Below, piece after piece: positions 53,226-59,726 of a stretch of 64,000 nt of DNA. Every line of letters begins with the position of its first letter. The first letter of the stretch is position 1. A model generated the notes under the pieces. It saw only the letters and a list, made by a program, of their open reading frames with translations. It made no database searches and was not told the origin of the DNA. Source of the stretch: Phocaeicola plebeius (lineage in GTDB: Bacteria; Bacteroidota; Bacteroidia; Bacteroidales; Bacteroidaceae); NCBI RefSeq assembly GCF_003437535.1, contig NZ_QSQT01000012.1, forward strand, positions 1-64,000, written 5' to 3'. The translations under genes were made by a program, and so were the position numbers.

Positions 53226-54443
53226 TTAGTAGTTGGAATCTCCTGTAAATGTGTCCATGAGCTTGTCCATCTGTTCACCTATGCACTTATCTATCAGTTT
53301 GGCATAATGGTTGGTCATTCTGGTATTGGTGTGACCAAGCATCTTAGAAACGACTTCCAGTGAGATATTATTAGCTAAAGTAACGGTGCTGGCGAATGTG
53401 TGGCGGCTTGTATGAAATGTGATTCGCTTCTTGATGTCGCACAAAATGGCTATATCCTTTAGGTATTTGTTTATATCTGCTGGGTCTTGGATAGGAAGTA
53501 ATTTCTCTCCACCTTTGTACTTATCCAGTATCAGTTTGGCAATAGGGAGTAGGGGGATGCGTGATAGAACTCCAGTCTTAACCCTGCGTTTCTTAATCCA
53601 AATTCTGCCTGTATTGTCCTTTTCAAAATGTTCTGGTGCTAAGGTTTTGATGTCAATGTAGCTCAATCCAGTGAAGCACCCAAAGAGGAACATATCTTTT
53701 GCTCTCTCCAGTCTGGGTAGGGGAGTGTCAAAGTTGATAATCTTTCTTAGTTCTTCTTCATCCAAGAAATCTATTTCTACGGGTTCACGTTCTATCTTAT
53801 AAGTAATGAATGGATTGGTAGCCATGTATGAATTAGCTACTGCAAGGTTGACAATCTTTTTAAGTAGCTTTAGATGTTTGGTAGATGAATTTTGTGCCAT
53901 TCCTTTGTCTATTCTTAGGAATGTATGAAAAGACTGGATAAAGTTCAGATTCAATTCACGTAGGTATAAATCTTCTCTTTTGTATTTCTGCTGAACAAAT
54001 TTTTTGAGTAGCCTTACTGTATAGACAGAAATCCAATAAGTAGCTTTAGAAACTCCATTTCCAACCAGCTTTTCCTGTTCTCTGTTATGTTCTTCAAAAA
54101 ATTCAAACAGGCTTTTTTCGTTCAATGCTTCTACTTTGTCTGCAACAGCTTCTTTTAGTAGCTCTGCTGTGATTAGGTAGCCCATTTGAAGTAGCTCAAT
54201 TTCTTTCTGGTATATTTTGTTTCTTAGCTGTGTAAGATAACTATTTACTAATTGAGCTTCTTCACTCTTACCTTTTACTAACTGTTTTTCTTTATTCCAG
54301 TCTGTAGAGCGTGCATATTTACCTGTGCTGAAATAGATTCTTTTTCCGTTTGTGGAGATAGAAACCTCAATAGGTGATAAACCTTTCTTGTTTTGCTTAC
54401 TTTCTCTCAATGAAAAGTAAACCATCGTACAATGTTTTTCCAT
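53226..54443 (-). CDS. CTnDOT-type tyrosine integrase
   Basis: 405 aa from ATG 54443. N-terminal arm-binding domain (VYFSLRESKQNKKGLSPIEVSI), SAM-like core-binding domain at about 100-195, then the catalytic domain. In the catalytic domain the first Arg is Ser (GCFTGLSYIDIKTL), as in IntDOT. Others are HTSRHTFA, HTNTRMTNHYAKL (His and nucleophile Tyr) and the Lys strand IKKRRVKT. It catalyses integration in the neighbouring GGGtGRT 3' end. Upstream to 54787 are a strong inverted repeat and the element-borne terminator; no other gene. Confidence 0.92.
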   Translation of the reverse strand: MEKHCTMVYFSLRESKQNKKGLSPIEVSISTNGKRIYFSTGKYARSTDWNKEKQLVKGKSEEAQLVNSYLTQLRNKIYQKEIELLQMGYLITAELLKEAVADKVEALNEKSLFEFFEEHNREQEKLVGNGVSKATYWISVYTVRLLKKFVQQKYKREDLYLRELNLNFIQSFHTFLRIDKGMAQNSSTKHLKLLKKIVNLAVANSYMATNPFITYKIEREPVEIDFLDEEELRKIINFDTPLPRLERAKDMFLFGCFTGLSYIDIKTLAPEHFEKDNTGRIWIKKRRVKTGVLSRIPLLPIAKLILDKYKGGEKLLPIQDPADINKYLKDIAILCDIKKRITFHTSRHTFASTVTLANNISLEVVSKMLGHTNTRMTNHYAKLIDKCIGEQMDKLMDTFTGDSNY

Positions 54444-54499
54444 ATTAAAATGATTGTAAAATGGAGTATATCTCATTGTACTATAGCTGATTATATAAG

Positions 54500-54554
54500 T
54501 TTTTGCAGCCCATTTTTGAAAATGGCAAATTGGGCTGCAAATGGGCTGCAAAAA
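54500..54554. repeat. Inverted and direct repeats upstream of int (possible arm-type sites)
   Basis: Perfect 16-bp inverted arms TTTTTGCAGCCCATTT (54500-54515) and AAATGGGCTGCAAAAA (54539-54554). A further copy of TGGGCTGCAAA lies between them (54531-54541). The position next to the integrase and the right end fits arm-type integrase sites or an int operator. Confidence 0.88.
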
Positions 54555-54733
54555 TCACCTTTTCAGGGCTTAATTAAGTGACAATTGCTCAGCTTTGGGC
54601 TTGAGTATAATGGCCTTTGGGTGAACTATATTTTAGGTTGTTATAGTCTCATTTTTCTTCTTACTTGATAAGACAAGATAACCAAAAAGAAGGCTATTAG
54701 AATATCCCTAAACTATAATTTACGGCAAATAAA

Positions 54734-54766
54734 AAACTCCTGCAACCATTTAGATTACAGGAGTTT
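54734..54766 (-). terminator. Element-borne terminator of the restored GGGtGRT gene
   Basis: Perfect 9-bp stem AAACTCCTG / CAGGAGTTT with a T-run on the minus strand. Unrelated in sequence to the original terminator at 41561, so the element brings its own. Confidence 0.9.
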
Positions 54767-54778
54767 ATATATTTGATA

Positions 54779-54970
54779 AAGTATAGATTACTTATTCAAA
54801 GCAGTAGCAACGTCAACTGCGCAAGCTACTGTACAACCTACCATCGGGTTGTTACCGATACCCAGGAATCCCATCATTTCTACGTGAGCAGGAACTGATG
54901 AAGAACCAGCGAACTGAGCATCTGAGTGCATACGACCCATAGTATCTGTCATACCGTAAGAAGCAGGACC
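54779..54970. repeat. Right attachment-site repeat (attR)
   Basis: Matches 41606-41797 (see left repeat). It lies inside the intact reading frame of the GGGtGRT gene, whose last 61 codons are thus element-derived up to the crossover. Confidence 0.92.
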
Positions 54971-55798
54971 AGCAGCCATGTTATCCGGGTGAAGTGTACG
55001 ACCTGTACCACCACCTGAAGCTACTGAGAAGTAAGGCTTACCTGCAAGAACACGTTCTTTCTTGTAAGTACCTGCAACCGGGTGCTGGAAACGAGTCGGG
55101 TTAGTAGAGTTACCTGTGATAGATACGTCTACACCTTCTTTCCACATGATAGCTACACCTTCGCGAACGTCGTCAGCTCCGTAGCATTTTACTTTTGCAC
55201 GAGGACCGTCTGAGTAAGCGATTTCTTTTACAACTTTCAGTTCGCCAGTGTAGTAGTCAAACTGAGTCTGAACGTATGTAAATCCGTTGATACGAGAGAT
55301 GATCTGTGCAGCGTCTTTACCCAGACCGTTCAAGATACAACGCAAAGGTTCTTTACGTACTTTGTCTGCTTTAGCAGCGATTTTGATAGCACCTTCAGCA
55401 GCAGCGAATGATTCGTGACCTGCCAAGAATGCGAAACATTTAGTTTCTTCGCGCAGCAACATTGCAGCCAAGTTACCGTGACCCAAACCTACTTTACGGT
55501 CATCAGCAACTGAACCCGGGATACAGAATGACTGCAAACCGATACCGATTGCTTCAGCAGCTTCAGCAGCGTTTTTGCAACCTTTCTTAAGAGCGATGGC
55601 GCAACCTACTACGTAAGCCCATTTTGCATTTTCGAAGCAGATAGGCTGAGTTTCTTCACAAGTTTTATAAGGATCAAGACCATATTGTTCGCAGATAGCG
55701 TTAGCTTCTTCGATGTCTTTGATACCGTTAGCGTTCAAAGCAGCAAGAATCTGTTTGATACGACGGTCCTGGCTTTCAAATTTTACTTCTCTAATCAT
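54788..55798 (-). CDS. GGGtGRT-motif protein
   Basis: 336 aa, cytoplasmic. The name-giving motif is SGGGTGRTLHPDN near residue 255. Several conserved cysteines occur (NAICEQYGLDPYKTCEETQPIC). The family nearly always sits beside a NifU-like scaffold gene, as here (20-base gap). It is thought to act in Fe-S related metabolism, but the reaction is unknown. Codon use is that of a highly expressed gene. The C-terminal 60 residues come from the integrated element, unchanged in amino-acid sequence. Confidence 0.9.
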   Translation of the reverse strand: MIREVKFESQDRRIKQILAALNANGIKDIEEANAICEQYGLDPYKTCEETQPICFENAKWAYVVGCAIALKKGCKNAAEAAEAIGIGLQSFCIPGSVADDRKVGLGHGNLAAMLLREETKCFAFLAGHESFAAAEGAIKIAAKADKVRKEPLRCILNGLGKDAAQIISRINGFTYVQTQFDYYTGELKVVKEIAYSDGPRAKVKCYGADDVREGVAIMWKEGVDVSITGNSTNPTRFQHPVAGTYKKERVLAGKPYFSVASGGGTGRTLHPDNMAAGPASYGMTDTMGRMHSDAQFAGSSSVPAHVEMMGFLGIGNNPMVGCTVACAVDVATALNK

Positions 55799-55818
55799 AA
55801 TGTTCTTTCCTCCTTATA

Positions 55819-56520
55819 TTATTCGTGACGTGGGTCAATATGTTTAACTGCACCTTGTTCTGCTGTGAAGCGTCCGTAAGTACCAGTTACTTTCTTCAAA
55901 GCTTCGTTTGCGTCAGTGCCTTTCTTGATCTCATCCATGAACTTGCCCAGGTGAACGAATTCGTATCCGCAGATTTCGTCGTTCTTGTCAAGAGCGATAG
56001 TTTTGATATAGCCTTCAGCCATTTCCAGGTAACGAGGACCTTTTGCCAAAGTACCGTACAGAGTACCTACCTGGCTACGCAGACCTTTACCCAAGTCTTC
56101 CAGACCAGCACCGATCATCAGACCGCCTTCAGAGAAAGCTGACTGAGTACGTCCGTACACAATCTGCAAGAACAATTCACGCATAGCTGTATTGATAGCG
56201 TCGCACACCAAGTCAGTGTTCAATGCTTCCAAGATGGTTTTTCCCGGCAGGATTTCAGATGCCATAGCAGCTGAGTGAGTCATACCAGAGCAACCGATTG
56301 TTTCAACCAATGCTTCCTGGATAACACCTTCTTTTACGTTCAGTGTCAACTTGCAAGCACCCTGCTGAGGAGCACACCAACCAATACCGTGAGTTAAACC
56401 AGAGATATCTTTAATTTCTTTTGATTTAACCCATTTTCCTTCTTCAGGAATTGGAGCTGGACCATGATTAGGTCCTTTTTTTACAACACACATGTGTTCA
56501 ACTTCGTGTGAATAAGTCAT
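55819..56520 (-). CDS. NifU/IscU-like iron-sulfur scaffold protein
   Basis: 233 aa. Cluster-ligand cysteines fit the IscU fold: WCAPQQGACKLTL, ETIGCSGMTHSAAMA and LVCDAINTAM. The C-terminal third is helical and specific to this clade. It forms an operon with the GGGtGRT gene downstream. The promoter is at 56600-56629. Confidence 0.88.
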   Translation of the reverse strand: MTYSHEVEHMCVVKKGPNHGPAPIPEEGKWVKSKEIKDISGLTHGIGWCAPQQGACKLTLNVKEGVIQEALVETIGCSGMTHSAAMASEILPGKTILEALNTDLVCDAINTAMRELFLQIVYGRTQSAFSEGGLMIGAGLEDLGKGLRSQVGTLYGTLAKGPRYLEMAEGYIKTIALDKNDEICGYEFVHLGKFMDEIKKGTDANEALKKVTGTYGRFTAEQGAVKHIDPRHE

Positions 56521-56599
56521 ATTCTTTACGTTTTATTGGTAATAAAAAATAGGTATTTCGTAAACCTTGATTTAGGAAATTTCTTCCTTAATCCATTCG

Positions 56600-56629
56600 C
56601 AAAGTTAGTCGTTTTATTTCGTTCTGCAA
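56600..56629 (-). promoter_or_regulatory. Promoter of the NifU-GGGtGRT operon
   Basis: -7 TAACTTTG (minus strand, 56600-56607), 19-base spacer, -33 TTG (56627-56629). The leader is about 75 bases. Confidence 0.78.
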
Positions 56630-56811
56630 CGGGGGAAACCAAACTTTTTGTTACATTTTAATGATATTTTTTTCGGTTTGGGCCGTTTTGCAAAGTCCGC
56701 TTGACAAAATGTTTTTTATCTTCTGAGAGAAACTTGTATCTTTGCCTTGAATACGGCGATATGCCCAGTGAAGGGTTTGCATAAAAATAGGTAACAATTA
56801 TTAGGTATAGA

Positions 56812-57321
56812 ATGGAAATGAATCAGATTACGGTTTCGGATGCGGATTTGCGCAAAGGAGCAGAAGAAGGAATGGATGCTTTTTTGAAAGTATTTATTGA
56901 CAAATACCTGGAAGTGACAGGGGGGAAGATTAATGCGGATACCATGCCGTTGCTGAACGGGTATCAGCATACATTGTTAGGCTATCATTTCTTTCGTGAG
57001 GAGGTGATGGAAGGAGGTTTCGTGCAGCTTATCCAGAATGGATACGGACCGTATATCTTTGATAATCCGTTTGCCAAAGCGATGCGTATGTTTGGGGCAA
57101 AAGATTTCTCTAAATTGATTTACGAAGCAAAAAAGATTTACGATGCCCATCGTGCGGATTTGGAGAAGGAACGTACGGAAGAGGAGTTCATGGCCATGTA
57201 TGAGCAATACGAGGCTTTTGATGACTTGGAAGAACAATATATGGAAGAGGAAGAGCAGATTACTGCGCAGATAGCAACCTACGTAGACGAACATTTGGAC
57301 AGTTTTGCTCAGGTACAATAA
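56812..57321 (+). CDS. DUF4375 (DMP19-like) protein
   Basis: 169 aa, acidic. The core GYQHTLLGYHFFREEVMEGGFVQLIQNGYG pattern (shown in parts) and the long acidic C-terminal helix match DUF4375. DMP19-type proteins can be DNA mimics; function here is unknown. -7 box TATCTTTG at 56737-56744. Monocistronic. Confidence 0.78.
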   Translation: MEMNQITVSDADLRKGAEEGMDAFLKVFIDKYLEVTGGKINADTMPLLNGYQHTLLGYHFFREEVMEGGFVQLIQNGYGPYIFDNPFAKAMRMFGAKDFSKLIYEAKKIYDAHRADLEKERTEEEFMAMYEQYEAFDDLEEQYMEEEEQITAQIATYVDEHLDSFAQVQ

Positions 57322-57447
57322 GCTTAAATGGTTTATTTGTGTTAAAATAACACTGCTCTCATGCAGTCTTTTTTTCTTTTCTTATTTATTTTGTGAATTT
57401 TAAATCTAAAAACTGATTATAAACTAAAGATAAGAGTAGAATAGAGT

Positions 57448-58281
57448 ATGAAAAAACAAAAATTGGCAGTCGTTTTTGCTGCGTTATTAACAATGGTGGG
57501 GTTTAGTTCTTGTTTGAACTCAGAAGATGATGGAATCCGTGAATGGGGCGGATACTTTGAAGTGAACAACACGTATGGTAGTGTGAATTTTGTGGATCCG
57601 ACAGGGATACAGCTCGTGCCGAATAAAACAATTATTGATGCTCCAGCCTCTTCTGCACTGGCTTACATTAATTATCAGTATAAGGATGACGATATGGCTC
57701 AAATAGAGCAGACTAAGAAGCTACCTGTGACATTGTTGCAGGATCCTGTTTATTTGAAAAGATTGGATTGTTTAACTACAACTTTGCCGGAAGAAACAAA
57801 GACAGTATCTATTTATTCATTGGGAGAGAGAGATGCGCTTGTGTGGGGAAATAATAAGTATTTAATTTTGGCGCCTACTATTCTTTTGAAGAAGGGGACA
57901 ACGAGTGAAAATCTCTCAACTGAGTTGCTGAACCATCGTTTGACTCTTTATTATTTATCTGCTGAAGGTGATGAAGATGCTAATACGTTAAAACTATATT
58001 TGCGCTATGAAATTTCTGGCATTGGAGGATCTTCAACTGAAGAAACAGATGATAAAGAGAGCTGGGCAAGTGACTATAACGTTCGGTATACCAACGTGTC
58101 TCATGTGAATTTGCAGCCTATAATTTCAATGTATAAATCTACACATAGCGGAAGCGAGCCGGAAAAAGTAACAGTAGAATATGAGTATAATAATAGTACT
58201 TCATCTATTCCAACAATAGCAAAGAAACAAACGAAGACTGTTACTTATAATTTGTATACAGAAACTTCTTCTAATAATTAA
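57448..58281 (+). CDS. NigD-like lipoprotein
   Basis: 277 aa. Signal peptide with lipobox FSSC (Cys22). Beta-rich body typical of NigD1/NigD2-family lipoproteins of Bacteroides, with an N-terminal OB-like part followed by a DUF-type C-terminal domain. Function of the family is unknown despite the bacteriocin-related name. Lower GC than its neighbours. It ends in a good terminator. Confidence 0.7.
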   Translation: MKKQKLAVVFAALLTMVGFSSCLNSEDDGIREWGGYFEVNNTYGSVNFVDPTGIQLVPNKTIIDAPASSALAYINYQYKDDDMAQIEQTKKLPVTLLQDPVYLKRLDCLTTTLPEETKTVSIYSLGERDALVWGNNKYLILAPTILLKKGTTSENLSTELLNHRLTLYYLSAEGDEDANTLKLYLRYEISGIGGSSTEETDDKESWASDYNVRYTNVSHVNLQPIISMYKSTHSGSEPEKVTVEYEYNNSTSSIPTIAKKQTKTVTYNLYTETSSNN

Positions 58282-58306
58282 TAAAAAGGATGTTTTGTTA
58301 GAAAAG

Positions 58307-58352
58307 CTGCATTGTAAAGTCCTTTAGCAAGGCTTTGCGGTGCAGTTTTTTC
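58307..58352 (+). terminator. Terminator of the NigD-like gene
   Basis: Stem CTGCA-ttg-TAAAG / CTTTG-cgg-TGCAG, 13-base loop, then seven T. Confidence 0.85.
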
Positions 58353-58361
58353 TTTCTGAAA

Positions 58362-58487
58362 AACTTCCTTTGCATTCTTTTCAAAACACCTTTGCGTTCA
58401 AGATAAAACGCCAAAGAGTTTTGATTAAAACACAAGGGCGCTTTAGTTGAAACACAAAGGCGTTTGGTTTCAAACGTAAGTGCGTTT
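58362..58487. repeat. Array A3: six 22-bp units related to A1
   Basis: Units start at 58362, 58384, 58406, 58428, 58450 and 58472, exactly 22 bases apart. The last is AAACGTAAGTGCGTTT, near-identical to A1. The others are AAACACAAAGGCGTTT, AAACACAAGGGCGCTT, AAACGCCAAAGAGTTT, AAACACCTTTGCGTTC and AACTTCCTTTGCATTC. Dyad symmetry decays toward the 5' side. It lies directly after the NigD terminator. The rest of the 394-base gap to 58675 holds only the -7 box TAAATTTG at 58633-58640. Confidence 0.93.
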
Positions 58488-58675
58488 TTGAAGGTATCAA
58501 AACCCTTCATAAAAAGCGGCTTTTTTCACTTCGTTTTGCGCTATTTTTCAAGGGGATTTGGTTTTTAGGAATACCGAATTTTAAATAGCTTGAAAAGATA
58601 CCTCCCTCTTTCCTTAATCTCATACTTTTTTGTAAATTTGCAATTCGTTTCATCGCATAATGAAAAGAATTGGGA

Positions 58676-59245
58676 ATGAATTATAAAGAATTGTTCAATA
58701 AAATGGCTTTTTTGCTTTCTTCTCCCAGTCGTTTTTGGGAAAAAGAAGCTACGGAAGGGCAGGGAAGCCGGATGATGTCGGAGTACGTTTATCCGCTTAT
58801 CGGATTGTGCGGACTTTCGGAATTTATAGGTACGTTTATCGGGCGTGACGTCAGCACGGAGTTTTTTCAGTGGGCTTTGACTCGCTGTTGTGCCATTGCG
58901 GTATCGTTGTTTAGCGGTTTTTTTGTCGCAACTTATCTGCTGGATAAAATCAGCTGGAACTTGTTCAACAAGTATATTCCAAGGGAAACTCTCCAAGTAT
59001 TTGTGGGTTATTCCATGACGGTGCTGTTTGTGCTCGATATTGTAAATGGACTGATTTCCATTGAGATACTTCACTGGATTCTTCAGCTCTATACGGTACT
59101 CGTAGTGTTTGAAGGCGCACGACGCTTTTTGGAAATACCGGAAAACAAGTTGACTTCCTATACGGTTGTCGCCTCCATTCTGATACTGGTTTCTCCGGTG
59201 ATGATAGAATTTGTGTTTAATAAATTGTCTGTAATTTTGAATTGA
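58676..59245 (+). CDS. Yip1-like membrane protein
   Basis: 189 aa from ATG 58676 (TTG two codons earlier rejected). Five hydrophobic helices after a soluble start with [14 protein letters not shown], a pattern of Yip1-domain proteins in Bacteroidetes. Inner membrane. Function unknown. Stop overlaps the smpB start by one base, so they are coupled. Confidence 0.8.
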   Translation: MNYKELFNKMAFLLSSPSRFWEKEATEGQGSRMMSEYVYPLIGLCGLSEFIGTFIGRDVSTEFFQWALTRCCAIAVSLFSGFFVATYLLDKISWNLFNKYIPRETLQVFVGYSMTVLFVLDIVNGLISIEILHWILQLYTVLVVFEGARRFLEIPENKLTSYTVVASILILVSPVMIEFVFNKLSVILN

Positions 59246-59703
59246 TGAGACCTGTTTCAAATAATATTAATATCAAGAACAAGCGGGCGTCGTTCGATTA
59301 TGAATTTATCGATACGTACACGGCCGGAATTGTGCTGACCGGAACGGAAATCAAGTCCATCCGGCAGGGAAAGGCCAGTTTGGTAGATACTTTCTGTTTC
59401 TTTTCCCGTGGAGAACTGTGGGTAAAGAACATGCACATTGCGGAGTATTTCTATGGCTCTTATAACAATCATACGGCTCGCCGTGACCGTAAGTTGCTGC
59501 TGAAAAAGAAAGAATTGCGCAAGTTGCAGCGTACCTCTGATGAACCTGGTTTTACAATTGTGCCTACCCGCATGTATATCAATGAGCGGGGACTGGCTAA
59601 GGTGGTCATTGCATTGGCTAAGGGTAAGAAACAGTATGACAAACGTCAGACGTTGAAGGAAAAAGAAGACAGACGGATGATGGACCGTATGTTCAAACGC
59701 TAA
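59245..59703 (+). CDS. smpB: SsrA-binding protein SmpB
   Basis: 152 aa from ATG 59245. OB-fold protein that binds tmRNA and delivers it to stalled ribosomes. Segments [40 protein letters not shown] and the basic C-terminal tail [19 protein letters not shown] are diagnostic (given in parts). The ssrA gene itself is not in the window. Confidence 0.96.
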   Translation: MRPVSNNINIKNKRASFDYEFIDTYTAGIVLTGTEIKSIRQGKASLVDTFCFFSRGELWVKNMHIAEYFYGSYNNHTARRDRKLLLKKKELRKLQRTSDEPGFTIVPTRMYINERGLAKVVIALAKGKKQYDKRQTLKEKEDRRMMDRMFKR

Positions 59704-59726
59704 ATTAAATAAGGTGCACGAAAACT

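Larger units (their letters stand above)
41606..54970. mobile_element. Integrated element of about 13.2 kb in the 3' end of the GGGtGRT gene
   Basis: It is bounded by 192-base near-identical direct repeats (41606-41797 and 54779-54970, offset 13173). The repeats copy the last 61 codons of the gene plus a few bases past the stop. Next to the right repeat is a CTnDOT-type tyrosine integrase. The interior is visibly more AT-rich than the flanks, with almost all genes on the minus strand. Genes present: two tyrosine recombinases, helicase, Rep-like protein, JAB/RadC, DUF3871, kinase-like remnant and a cargo operon. No relaxase, coupling protein, tra or phage structural genes are visible. It is therefore integrative but not self-transmissible, perhaps mobilised in trans or a phage satellite. 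Confidence 0.9.

Noticed and set aside
59704..59726. Cobalamin riboswitch in front of metH
   Set aside because: Only 23 bases separate smpB and metH, and no B12-box is seen.
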